In this document: positions 1 through 8,765 of the stretch, one piece after another
Position numbering within the stretch: the first letter of the stretch is position 1
Layout: the number at the start of each line of letters is the position of its first letter
NCBI GenBank assembly: GCA_029560585.1
Contig: JAKQKQ010000155.1
Coordinates: forward strand, 36,902 to 100,901
DNA: 64,000 bases
From: Verrucomicrobiota bacterium
GTDB lineage: Bacteria; Verrucomicrobiota; Verrucomicrobiia; JADLBR01
Direction: 5' to 3'
Program-made: the position numbers and the translations under genes
Notes under the pieces: generated by a model
Told to the model about the DNA's origin: nothing
The model's input: the letters and a program-made list of their open reading frames with translations, nothing else
Databases searched by the model: none

Positions 1-5
1 TTTAC

Positions 6-1133
6 TTGGGCGTGAGCGTATTATCTGCAGAGCGATTCGTTTCCGACCTCCTTTCGCAAGCCGACGTGCGGATCAACGGCGACCGGCAGGGGGATATCGC
101 GGTCCGCGACGGGCGGCTCTATGACCGGATAATCCGCGATGGTTCCCTGGGGCTGGGGGAGAGCTATATGGACGGGTGGTGGGATGCTGAGCCGCTGGAC
201 GCGTTCTTCACCAAGGTCCTGGGGGCCAACCTGGACAGGAAACTGAAACTCACTCTGCGCGTCATATTTCGACATGCGGCACACGCATGCCTGAACTTTC
301 AGAGCAGGGCCAGGGCGTTTCAGATTGGTGCCCACCACTATGACATGGGGAATGACCTGTACCGGGCGATGCTCGACAGGCGACTGACCTACAGTTGCGG
401 ATACTGGAAGGGCGCCCGCGATCTCGACGAAGCCCAGGAGGCGAAGCTTGACATGACGTGCCGGAAAATCGGGCTCTCGCGGGGGCAGACGATCCTGGAC
501 ATCGGGTGCGGCTGGGGGAGTTTTGCGAAGTTCGCGGCGGAGCGTTTCGGGGCCCGTGTCGTCGGGATCACCGTCTCCAGAAAGCAGGTCGCACTCGGCA
601 CCGAATCATGCGAGGGCCTGCCGGTGGAGATACGTCTTCAGGACTACAGGGATGTCACCGGGCAATTCGACCACGTTGTCTCGATCGGGATGTTCGAGCA
701 CGTCGGCCACAAGAACTACCGGACGTTCATGGATGTTGTTCACCGGTGCCTGAAACGCGACGGCCTGTTTCTCCTGCACACGATCGGCGGGAATGAATCG
801 GTGAAGGCGACAGATCCGTGGATCACAAAATACATCTTCCCGAACTCCATGCTCCCTTCGGCCAATCAGGTCGCGGCGGCGTACGAGGGACTATTCGTCA
901 TGGAGGACTGGCATAACTTCGCTGCGGATTATGACAGGACGCTGATGGCCTGGTCCGACAATTTTGACGCGCGCTGGGGCGCACTCAGGGACGGGTATGG
1001 GGATCGGTTCTATCGGATGTGGAAGTATTACCTGCTCTCATGCGCCGGCGCATTTCGCGCCCGAAAGAACCAGCTCTGGCAGCTTGTTCTCTCGAAGGAT
1101 GGCATCAGGGGAGGTTACGTTTCAACGAGGTAG
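6..1133 (+). CDS. cfa: Cyclopropane-fatty-acyl-phospholipid synthase family methyltransferase
   Basis: A 375-residue SAM-dependent methyltransferase that would add a methylene bridge to unsaturated acyl chains of membrane phospholipids, acting in the cytoplasm at the membrane face. The family-typical block YDMGNDLYRAML lies near residue 117, followed by the YSCGYW motif. The SAM-binding glycine-rich loop LDIGCGWGSF is at about 164-173 and GMFEHVG follows near 230. Length is close to the E. coli enzyme (382 residues). The reading frame opens with TTG only six bases into the window; GTG at 12 is an alternative, and the true start could lie outside the window. Family membership is secure. Whether the product is cyclopropanated or otherwise methylated lipid cannot be told from sequence. 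Confidence 0.9.
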   Translation: MGVSVLSAERFVSDLLSQADVRINGDRQGDIAVRDGRLYDRIIRDGSLGLGESYMDGWWDAEPLDAFFTKVLGANLDRKLKLTLRVIFRHAAHACLNFQSRARAFQIGAHHYDMGNDLYRAMLDRRLTYSCGYWKGARDLDEAQEAKLDMTCRKIGLSRGQTILDIGCGWGSFAKFAAERFGARVVGITVSRKQVALGTESCEGLPVEIRLQDYRDVTGQFDHVVSIGMFEHVGHKNYRTFMDVVHRCLKRDGLFLLHTIGGNESVKATDPWITKYIFPNSMLPSANQVAAAYEGLFVMEDWHNFAADYDRTLMAWSDNFDARWGALRDGYGDRFYRMWKYYLLSCAGAFRARKNQLWQLVLSKDGIRGGYVSTR

Positions 1134-1189
1134 CATGGATGCCCGCGCGGCGGAACTGGCGGGCCGCGAGGGAGGAGGACCATCGGCGG

Positions 1190-1942
1190 ATGAAAATGGC
1201 CGTTCTCAGGATCTACGCAGAGCTGAACGATTTCCTCCCCGCGGAAAGACGCCAGGCGCCATTTTCACGGGCGTTTGGACCGGGCACCAGCGTCAAAGAT
1301 CTGATCGAGGGCGCGGGGGTCCCGCACACGGAAGTGGACCTGATCCTCGCGAACGGAGTACCGGTCGATTTCTCGTACTTGGTGCGAGACGGCGACCGGA
1401 TCAGCGCATATCCCGTCTTCGAATCCTTGGACATTGGCCCGATCGCGCGACTGAGGCCACGACCGCTGCGGGAGCCGCGCTTCATCCTCGACACGCACCT
1501 CGGGCGGCTCGCGCGATACCTTCGGATGCTGGGCTTTGACGCTCTTTACCGGAACGATTACCGCGATGACGAGCTGGCGCGTGTCTCTGCCGTCGGGCAA
1601 AGGATCCTGCTCACGCGCGACGCCGGGCTCCTGAAACGCGCCGTCGTCACGCGCGGCTATTGGGTCCGGGAGACCGATGTCCGCCGGCAGCTGGCGGAGG
1701 TCGTAGTGCGTTTCGATCTGGCCGCGTCGGTGGCGCCTTTCCAACGTTGCCTGCGCTGTAATGGGCGCCTTGAGCCCGTGGAGAAGGAGGTGGTCGCGGG
1801 GCGATTGCCCCCGATGGTCAGGCTTCAGCACCGGGAATTTCAAAGGTGCCCGGATTGTGATCGGATCTATTGGAAGGGATCGCACTACCGGCGGATGCGG
1901 CAATGGGTCGATCTGATGCTAGCCCGGAATCTCACAGCCTGA
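1190..1942 (+). CDS. Ubiquitin-like/Mut7-C RNase domain protein
   Basis: A 250-residue two-domain protein. Residues about 1-80 look like a ThiS/ubiquitin-like beta-grasp fold (starts MAVLRIYAELNDFL, contains LANGVPVDFSYLVRDGDRI). Residues about 95-245 match the Mut7-C RNase family: DTHLGRLARYLRMLGF, LLTRDAGLLKR, then a zinc-ribbon-like pair CLRCNG and CPDCD before the WKGSHYRRM ending. Mut7-C belongs to the PIN-like nuclease group with conserved acidic residues, so an RNA-processing or toxin-like role is expected but unproven. The start at 1190 is chosen because GGAGGAGG lies at 1171-1178; a second ATG at 1196 is also possible. It begins 56 bp after cfa on the same strand and may be cotranscribed with it. 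Confidence 0.8.
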   Translation: MKMAVLRIYAELNDFLPAERRQAPFSRAFGPGTSVKDLIEGAGVPHTEVDLILANGVPVDFSYLVRDGDRISAYPVFESLDIGPIARLRPRPLREPRFILDTHLGRLARYLRMLGFDALYRNDYRDDELARVSAVGQRILLTRDAGLLKRAVVTRGYWVRETDVRRQLAEVVVRFDLAASVAPFQRCLRCNGRLEPVEKEVVAGRLPPMVRLQHREFQRCPDCDRIYWKGSHYRRMRQWVDLMLARNLTA

Positions 1943-1964
1943 CGGCAGTGAAATACCGGGTTAG

Positions 1965-2003
1965 CGATTCGCGTTCGAGATCGCCTGCAAGCGGGCTCCT
2001 GCA
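1965..2003. repeat. Degenerate half-copy of the CTGCAAGCAGG-type hairpin repeat
   Basis: Contains ATCGCCTGCAAGCGGGCTCC followed by TGC, matching the right hairpin of the two-hairpin repeat at 37166-37222 and 60372-60428. The left hairpin is decayed. It lies between the convergent Mut7-C and beta-helix genes. Confidence 0.55.
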
Positions 2004-2059
2004 AAAGCGGCCACCAGACCCTTCACGCTTTCGATCGGGAAAAGGCTCGTGCCTCGCGG

Positions 2060-3742
2060 CTATTCTGTTTGCGCACCCGGGTTGGTTCCGAGACTGACCT
2101 TGGCGTCGCCTTCGACGAGCACCGTCCCGGTCGCGCCGCGCAGAATATTCCCATCCATGACGATATCGCGACCGCCGGCCTCGAAGCGCGCGGCGGCCCT
2201 GGCCTCGGGACCGGTGGTGATGATGTTGTCCCGCAGGATGACGGGGCCGTATGTGGCACCGGGCTCGTAGGTCGTGAAATAGATCTCGGGCCAGCTCTCC
2301 CAATCGCCGGTGACGAAGCTCCTGCGTCCGCGCCGCGGGTCGTGCTCGCCCTTGGTGGTGTTGTTGATGAAGACGTTGCCCTGCATGACGAGGTTGCGGG
2401 GCTGGTTGATCCAGGACCCGCGACCTCCGTTGCGAAATGTGTTTCCGATGATGGTCACGTCCTCGCATGACTTCTCCACGCTCATGACGCGCGATCCGTT
2501 CGAGCCATCCACCGTGTTGCCGGTGATGGTCGCATTCTTGCAAAACTCGGCGAGGAAGAACGCGCCCATCCGGGATCCGGTGATGTGGTTGGCAGAGAAG
2601 ATGACGCCGTCGCTCTTCTGGATGTGCATCGTGTCGCCCAGCGCGCTCAAGCGGCATCCCCTCACGATGACAGCCCGACATCCGACGAGATCGATGGCGC
2701 CCTTGCCGGGGCCGGCCCCCGTCGGCGCAAAGAGCCCTAAGAAGGCATGCGAGAGACTGGAAAAAAGCTTGGCCCCGGGGCCCGCGTCACCGTTGAACCG
2801 GATTGGCCTTCCACCTGGCATCTCGGCGACCCGGATGAATTCTGGCGCGCTCTCGACGACGAAGTATTGCTTCCCGCGCACGATGTTGGACGGCAGCGCA
2901 TCGCCGAAAAAACACAGGGCATCGCGGCCGCGGGCCATATCCTTCTCGTCCCTTGGCTGAGAGATGGGCAGGGGCTTTGGGTTATCAAAGCACACCCGGT
3001 CGTCGCCATCGGCCATGCGGATCGGCCCCCGGATCAAGTCGTTCCTCCCGTACTTCGCGGCGAGGGCGCGCTCGTGGTCCGAGTGTTCCTCGGGCCAGAC
3101 GGCGATCTGCCACAGCAGCCCGTAGTCCCACATGAATTTTCCGCTGCGCTCCAGCGCGCAGTCCTCGACCGTTACGTTGCGCGCGTACGTCTCCACTTCG
3201 CGCTCGCTGCCCTTCTTCTCCGCGCCGAGCACGGTGATCACCGCGCCCGCCACGCCATCCGAGGTGATGTCGCGGAACGTGAGGTTCCCACTGCGTCCGC
3301 CGGGGGTTGTCGTGATCAGGATGCCCCGGGTGTTGGCGTTTGGCTCCCATGGGTTGTCGGCCTTCGCGGGATCGAACACATGACCGATGAAGTGTCCGCC
3401 GAACCAGCGGAGGTCGGCCACGTTCTCGCCGGCGAAAAGCACGACGCGCGCCCTATCGCCGAGCCGTTCTGGCATATGGAATCGCGCCCCGTAGGCCGAC
3501 ACCGTCAGCCGAGAGCATAGCGACACCGGGATCTCGCCCTTCAGGGAATAGTCGCCCTCCGGGATTTTGACGGTCCCGCCGCCAGCCTTTGCCGCCGCCT
3601 CAAAACAGCGCGTGAGGGCGGGCGTGTCATCGGAGACGCCATCGGCCCTCGCGCCAAACTCTCGGGCGTCGAACTCCGCGCCATGTGCGGTCGCGAGCAC
3701 CATGGAGACGACGGATACGCACTGCGTTTTCATACGGTTCAT
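2060..3742 (-). CDS. Secreted right-handed beta-helix (pectate lyase-like) protein
   Basis: A 560-residue exported protein. It has a Sec-type signal peptide (MKTQCVSVVSMVLATAHGA) and then a pectate-lyase-superfamily opening, FGARADGVSDDTPALTRCFE, the usual first rung of right-handed beta-helices. Repeated turns such as GNTFRNGG, GNVFINNT and DGNILRGATG support a solenoid toward the C terminus. No polysaccharide-lyase catalytic residues can be assigned, so the substrate is unknown; a cell-surface or periplasmic role with polysaccharide is likely. The ATG at 3742 overlaps the TGA of the upstream gene as ATGA, which supports this start; ATG at 3733 would give a slightly shorter signal peptide. 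The last base is in a convergent gap shared with the Mut7-C gene. Confidence 0.8.
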   Translation of the reverse strand: MNRMKTQCVSVVSMVLATAHGAEFDAREFGARADGVSDDTPALTRCFEAAAKAGGGTVKIPEGDYSLKGEIPVSLCSRLTVSAYGARFHMPERLGDRARVVLFAGENVADLRWFGGHFIGHVFDPAKADNPWEPNANTRGILITTTPGGRSGNLTFRDITSDGVAGAVITVLGAEKKGSEREVETYARNVTVEDCALERSGKFMWDYGLLWQIAVWPEEHSDHERALAAKYGRNDLIRGPIRMADGDDRVCFDNPKPLPISQPRDEKDMARGRDALCFFGDALPSNIVRGKQYFVVESAPEFIRVAEMPGGRPIRFNGDAGPGAKLFSSLSHAFLGLFAPTGAGPGKGAIDLVGCRAVIVRGCRLSALGDTMHIQKSDGVIFSANHITGSRMGAFFLAEFCKNATITGNTVDGSNGSRVMSVEKSCEDVTIIGNTFRNGGRGSWINQPRNLVMQGNVFINNTTKGEHDPRRGRRSFVTGDWESWPEIYFTTYEPGATYGPVILRDNIITTGPEARAAARFEAGGRDIVMDGNILRGATGTVLVEGDAKVSLGTNPGAQTE

Positions 3743-6700
3743 AATTCCCATTTGCCTGTGAGGTATGCCGTCACATTGGCCCGCTCGTCAGGCGCGAGGG
3801 ATCGTCCGAAAACCAGGATTTCCGCGATGTGGCCGCGGAAGAACGTCTGGTAGTTCGGTGAGAAACAGCCGATCCGGACACTCTTGGCCCAACGATCCTT
3901 GGCCTCGAACACGATCTGTCGCGGCCCGCCGGTCTGCGTCCCCGCGATCGAGCAGCAGAGGCCGCAGAGATAGTCGTATTCTTTGCCATTGCTGGCGGTG
4001 AAGATGCGCTGGTTGTGGTTGTTGGGCAGTCCGGGTTCCGGATTGCTGATCACGGCGAAGATCGTGGCCGTGATCGGTCGCTCCGATAGGTCGGGGAGTT
4101 CCATGCGGGTTTTCCGCCCGTCGTCGAATCGCAGGGCCGCCTTGCCGTTCAATCCCCGGGGGTCGTACATTGGACAGAGATCGGACGCGCCCTGCGTGGC
4201 GTGTCTTCCTTTCCCGCTCTTGTCTCTCCATTCGCGGACCCTGCCCTCCGCGTCCTTTGCGACCGTGGCGGCGTCCGACGCATCGAGCCACACCTCGAGG
4301 CCTTCTCTCAGCCCGCTGGACAGCAGTGTCTCGCAGGCGCCGAGGATCAAGGTGCCGCCGTTGTGTAAATCGTACGTGGATCCGCCAGAGGCGCTCCATG
4401 TGCGCCACGCGTCCTGCGCCGTGCTCCGAACGGTCAAGTTACAGGGCAAGGTCGTCGCCGTCCCAGATGCGAGTCCACATGAGTCGAACGGGATGCGCCA
4501 CTCGCACGTCCAGGCATCCGCGCCGATGGATGCCCGATAGGTGACCGCCTTTTCCAATCGGGTCCGTGCCGAGTCGGGGACGCCGGCCACATCCGGGGCG
4601 CAAAAATGTCCGTCAGGCCAGCCGCGCAGGGTCAGGATCGGCCCGCGCGGATTCGCGTCCGTATTCTGAAGTGCGATCTCGGCCGCGTCGGTTGCGCCCC
4701 ATCGGTGACCCGCCACGACCAGGGCCTTCGCATCCTGGACCGGGCTTCTCATCGCGACGTATAGGGCGCCATCGTCAACGTCGACCCATGCCCGCGCCGG
4801 ACTGTCCTCGACGGTGGCGCCCTCCAGCGTCTGCTTCAGTTCCAGCGCGCGCCCCTTCCACTCGGTCAATGCGCCATCGACGGCAGGGGGGGCGGCCACG
4901 CGCGTGACCCGATAAAATGGGCGAGCGGCGGATTGCCTGTATAGGTCGGCGGGAGATGAGCGGGGGCGGTTTGTCGGCTCGGGAAAAACAGGGTCGCCCC
5001 AACCCCACCACGCGCGGCGCGGCGGCACCCCGATGCCCGACCAATCGATGGGATCCGCACCCTTTTCAAGGCGAATCCCACTGACGGTGCCGATCGGTTG
5101 GGGGAGCGCCGAGCGCACAACGAGAAACAGCGGCGCCGTCCCTTGCGCGGGTTCCAGATGGGCGACGAATTCGCGGACGCTGTCCGCGCCCCCCGTGAAA
5201 CGCGGATAGAACTCGCCGAGCCTGGGGCCGCCCTGGCTCCCGGAACGCAATTCGATCTTCACCTCGTTCTTTTGCAGCGGCAATTCACCGCGATACTGCT
5301 CGAACCGGAAATACTCAAAATCCACGACGGGCTTTTCGCTGTCGGAACGGAAGACGAGGAAGACATCGCGCGCCCCTTTGGCCTCTGGGGAGAGTTCGGC
5401 CACGGCCTCACTGTAGATTTGGACATGGCTGCCGCGAACCCGGTCGGATTGCGCCAGCGCGACCTGGCCGACCAGCGGACCGTCCACGCGGTCGAGGTGC
5501 ACCTCCAGCCGCCACGGGGCAGTGCCGTCGTTGCCGTAGACGGCGCGGATGCGCCGATAGCCATCGCCCAAACGAACCTTGTCAAACCTCACCCAGGCAC
5601 CGTTCTCGATGTTGTAGAGAAAGGTCCACTGCCTGCGCATCTTCTCTTGCGCGCCATCGCTGTATTTCGCCTCGAGCACCAGGGGGTCGGTGGCGTTGCG
5701 GTGCCGTGGCGTGGCACGGGCCGACCGATCGGTGTTCATTTCTTTCGCCGCGCTGGCGAACCGCAGGACGGCTGACCGCCAGCCACCGCCGAAGTCCACC
5801 GGATCGAACGCAAACCAGTCGCCATTCTTCAGCCCCGTCAGGCCCGCGGGCGCCCTCGTGATGTCGCCGGATTGTGAGGAGCACTGCGACGCCTCGAATG
5901 GTCGGGTGACAAGCTGAGGCCACTTGGGCAGGGCGGGGGGTTCCGCGAAGTCATGCCCGAACCGAAAGGGTTGGCCGGCCGGAAAATCCTCGGGCCGCAG
6001 CTCGGCGCAAGTGCGCGTGAAGAGCCCGTGAAACACGTTATCGTGTTCGCGGATATCCACGCAGCAGGTGTTGAACCACATGTCGCGCTGGTGGGACCCG
6101 GGCGCCGCCCAGAGGAGATTGTGATGCAGGTCCACGTTGCAGGTCCCCTCGTCCAGATAGACGATGCCGAGCTTGTTCCACCGCATCGCCGAGATGTCGT
6201 AGTATTCGTGCATCACGTTGCAGGCCACCTGCGAGGGCTGGCCGTTGAGCGTCCCGCCGCTGCAGAAGTAGCCCGATAGGAACCCCGCGTCGCGCGTCAG
6301 CAGCATGCCGTTGTAGAGATGGTTGTGGGCGAAGAGCGTGGCCGCGTAGTCCATCGGACCGCGATTTCGCGAAGCGATGCTGGTGCCGTTGCCATAGAAG
6401 TTGAAGAAGTGCCGGCCCGCGTTGCGCATCGTGTTGAAGGTGATGACGTGGCCGCCGACGAGGAAGTTCTCGTAGTCGCTGAAGTCGCTGACCGCATCGG
6501 TGATGGCGTTGAGGTAATGGCCGACGTAGCTGACCTCGTCGATGAGGCAGTTGTGAATCGTGTGGTGATATCCCCGGATGTGGAACCCGGTGCCCGCGCT
6601 GAATCGCACGCTGCAGTTCAGGAACGCGTTGTCGTGGCCACCGACGAAGATGCCCGTCTCGCCCGATCGGATGGTATCGCGCCCCTTTTCGATCTGGCCG

Positions 6701-7713
6701 ATGCCGTAGTGGCGCGTGTAGTGCGCGATGTAGGCGAGATCGCACCGATCCACCACGCAGTGCGCCGAGTTCTCCAGCCGCATCGATGCGGCGCGGACCG
6801 TCAGCCCCCCGATGCGGATGTGCTCGCGCCCGCTCAGGTCGAACGCGAGCTGGCGGCGCTTCACCTCGACGGAGCGCGGCCCTGCGCCGTCGGGGGTCAT
6901 CAGGTAAAGCGTGTTGGCTTGCCAGTGCCATTCACCGGGGGCGTCCAGCGCGTGCATGTGTCCCACGATCATGCCCCGGCCCGCCTCGTGCTCCTGCGGG
7001 AACTTGCCATCATAGGCCGATCCGAACCACCAGCCCTGCGTGCGGTCGCCCACCTCGATCTCGCCCGATTTGGATCCCTCGATGACGCCGGTCTGCGCGC
7101 ACCAGCCCTCGAAATGGACACCGCAGTACATGGCGCCCTTCCAGTAGTCATCGGGCTGCCCCTCCAGCAGTTTGCTCACGATCCGGCCCGGGCGGCTGAC
7201 GCGCGTCTCCCTGGGAATCGAAAACTCGCCAAAGGTCGGCCACAGCGGCGACAGGTCGGCCACGTACATCTCCAGGCCTGGCGCGGGCGCGTTGGGATGG
7301 CGCGCCTCGACCATCAATTGCCCGTCGCAGAAGACCTGGTTGCGCCCCGGGCCCAACGTCCATGGCATCGCGGCCTTCCAGATGTTGCCCTCGTGCCGCG
7401 TCCAACCCGTCACCGGCTCACAGCCGCTGACGATGACCTTCTCGCCGCGGTACGGCTTGAGCGTGATGGGTTGCTCCGCCGTGCCGCTCCGCGGGAAGAC
7501 CACCGTCTCTCGATAGGTGCCGCCGCGGATCAGCAGCGCGTCGCCCGGCCGCAGCGTATTCACCGCCGCCTGAAGCGTCGCGAACGGCTTGGTCCTCGTG
7601 CCGGGGTTGGCATCATTCCCATCGGGCGCCACGTAGAACTCGGCGGCGCGCGTCGCGGCGAGGGATGCCAGCAGGAGGATGACTATCGTGGGCGTCGGTG
7701 TCCTTCGATTCAT
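3739..7713 (-). CDS. Large secreted multi-domain beta-helix protein with CBM9-like and LamG-like domains
   Basis: A 1324-residue exported protein. After a signal peptide (MNRRTPTPTIVILLLASLAA) comes a DUF1565-type start, FYVAPDGNDANPGTRTKPF, and a right-handed beta-helix to about residue 560 (LIRGGTYRETVVFP, GIFVGGHDNAFLN). Around 900-1050 a segment with AAPPAVDGALTEWKGRAL and ALYVAMRSPV resembles CBM9-like carbohydrate-binding domains. The last 200 residues (LEVWLDASDAATVAKD, DKSGKGRHATQ, GHIAEILVFGRSL, LTGKWEL) form a LamG/concanavalin-like domain common in PVC bacteria. A role in binding and degrading extracellular polysaccharide is inferred. ATG 7713 is preferred over the upstream 7749 because it opens the signal peptide. 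It is the first gene of a coupled pair with the smaller beta-helix protein. Confidence 0.82.
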   Translation of the reverse strand: MNRRTPTPTIVILLLASLAATRAAEFYVAPDGNDANPGTRTKPFATLQAAVNTLRPGDALLIRGGTYRETVVFPRSGTAEQPITLKPYRGEKVIVSGCEPVTGWTRHEGNIWKAAMPWTLGPGRNQVFCDGQLMVEARHPNAPAPGLEMYVADLSPLWPTFGEFSIPRETRVSRPGRIVSKLLEGQPDDYWKGAMYCGVHFEGWCAQTGVIEGSKSGEIEVGDRTQGWWFGSAYDGKFPQEHEAGRGMIVGHMHALDAPGEWHWQANTLYLMTPDGAGPRSVEVKRRQLAFDLSGREHIRIGGLTVRAASMRLENSAHCVVDRCDLAYIAHYTRHYGIGQIEKGRDTIRSGETGIFVGGHDNAFLNCSVRFSAGTGFHIRGYHHTIHNCLIDEVSYVGHYLNAITDAVSDFSDYENFLVGGHVITFNTMRNAGRHFFNFYGNGTSIASRNRGPMDYAATLFAHNHLYNGMLLTRDAGFLSGYFCSGGTLNGQPSQVACNVMHEYYDISAMRWNKLGIVYLDEGTCNVDLHHNLLWAAPGSHQRDMWFNTCCVDIREHDNVFHGLFTRTCAELRPEDFPAGQPFRFGHDFAEPPALPKWPQLVTRPFEASQCSSQSGDITRAPAGLTGLKNGDWFAFDPVDFGGGWRSAVLRFASAAKEMNTDRSARATPRHRNATDPLVLEAKYSDGAQEKMRRQWTFLYNIENGAWVRFDKVRLGDGYRRIRAVYGNDGTAPWRLEVHLDRVDGPLVGQVALAQSDRVRGSHVQIYSEAVAELSPEAKGARDVFLVFRSDSEKPVVDFEYFRFEQYRGELPLQKNEVKIELRSGSQGGPRLGEFYPRFTGGADSVREFVAHLEPAQGTAPLFLVVRSALPQPIGTVSGIRLEKGADPIDWSGIGVPPRRAWWGWGDPVFPEPTNRPRSSPADLYRQSAARPFYRVTRVAAPPAVDGALTEWKGRALELKQTLEGATVEDSPARAWVDVDDGALYVAMRSPVQDAKALVVAGHRWGATDAAEIALQNTDANPRGPILTLRGWPDGHFCAPDVAGVPDSARTRLEKAVTYRASIGADAWTCEWRIPFDSCGLASGTATTLPCNLTVRSTAQDAWRTWSASGGSTYDLHNGGTLILGACETLLSSGLREGLEVWLDASDAATVAKDAEGRVREWRDKSGKGRHATQGASDLCPMYDPRGLNGKAALRFDDGRKTRMELPDLSERPITATIFAVISNPEPGLPNNHNQRIFTASNGKEYDYLCGLCCSIAGTQTGGPRQIVFEAKDRWAKSVRIGCFSPNYQTFFRGHIAEILVFGRSLAPDERANVTAYLTGKWEL

Positions 7714-7752
7714 GGGATCTTCGATTTCGAAGTGGTGCGCATGGGCCAAGCC

Positions 7753-8670
7753 CTAGTGACAAGAGCGACGATCGGCGGCTTCATTCGCGTGGGTCGTCCA
7801 GCGCTCGAGCGCCTCTGCGAATAGGGGGGCCCGTCTCGTGGCACCGCGCATTCCCCCCTCGGTGGAGACGGAGGGGGTCGGGTTTACGTCCAAGACGATC
7901 GGCCTGCCGCCCCGCACCAAAAAGTCGATCTTCCCGAAATCCATGCCGAGCTGGCGCCGGAACTCGCGGAGTTCTTCCGGGACCGGAACCGCCTCCCCGC
8001 GGCCGGGGATGCGGTTCGAGGCTTTCACGATCGGTTCGGGCGATAGCGAGCGCGAGCACGTTTCGGCATTGCCGAGGAACGTCCACTTGCGCAGGGCGTA
8101 CAGCCCCTCCTGTTCTTCGGGCTCGAAGGGCTGAACCACGAGATTGGGATTGTGGAAGGCCTGTGGGGGAACCTCGCGCACGGACGCGTAGATCCGATAG
8201 TCGCGCGACGAGAGGCATGGTGTCCATCGCCAGAACATGGCCTCGGTCCATCGTCGGGCGAAGGGCAGCCCGCGAAGTCGCAGCATCAACTCCGAGCGCA
8301 GCCTGCGCCCCGGGATGATCTGCAGCTCGGGCCTGCCGCCGAAATTGAGGTCGGCCTTGAGGATCACCGGACCATTGAAATCTTCGCCGGCGCTCAGCAC
8401 GCGTCCCCCGAGGGCGCGCTTCGAGATGTCGCGCACGCCCCGGTTCAGAACGCGATCATAGCGGACCAAGAAACGGTGGTACTCAGGGGGTCGCACGGTC
8501 AGGTCAACGTGCGGGATGAGGACATCCAGCGGAGGATGCGATCCCAGGCCTTGGAGGATCTCCACCGAATGCCCGCGTTCGCGCGCGGCCGCCAAGATGA
8601 AGTGCAACAGCCAGCGTTCCCTGCGCGAGAAACGAATGTCCCTGGCATGAATCAGGACGCCGATGCGCAT
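7753..8670 (-). CDS. ATP-grasp ligase-like protein (RimK-like)
   Basis: A 305-residue cytoplasmic protein of the ATP-grasp fold, which joins a carboxylate to an amine or thiol through an acyl phosphate. The N-terminal part has a pre-ATP-grasp-like alpha/beta region (MRIGVLIHARDIRFSRRER). PVILKADLNFGGRPE near 105-119 looks like the nucleotide-binding lysine strand, and the C-terminal GKIDFLVRGGRPIVLDVNPTPS near 245-265 carries the aspartate and asparagine that hold magnesium in this family. Substrate is unknown. AGGGTGAT lies just before ATG 8670. It is divergent from a second ATP-grasp gene whose start is 95 bp away, which suggests shared control. It is not a typical RimK or D-Ala ligase by eye. 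Confidence 0.72.
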   Translation of the reverse strand: MRIGVLIHARDIRFSRRERWLLHFILAAARERGHSVEILQGLGSHPPLDVLIPHVDLTVRPPEYHRFLVRYDRVLNRGVRDISKRALGGRVLSAGEDFNGPVILKADLNFGGRPELQIIPGRRLRSELMLRLRGLPFARRWTEAMFWRWTPCLSSRDYRIYASVREVPPQAFHNPNLVVQPFEPEEQEGLYALRKWTFLGNAETCSRSLSPEPIVKASNRIPGRGEAVPVPEELREFRRQLGMDFGKIDFLVRGGRPIVLDVNPTPSVSTEGGMRGATRRAPLFAEALERWTTHANEAADRRSCH

Positions 8671-8765
8671 CACGTATCACCCTGATCTGGCCACTCCGCT
8701 GGTCCTGCCAGATACGCTTGTGGGCTTGATAAATAGGTGAGGCTAGCGCAATTCACAAGGGCCGA

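Noticed and set aside
6319..7824. A 501-codon plus-strand frame across the large beta-helix gene
   Set aside because: Composition is shadow-like (Val/Ala/Arg/His-rich) and no motif is seen, while the minus strand encodes an obvious secreted beta-helix protein.
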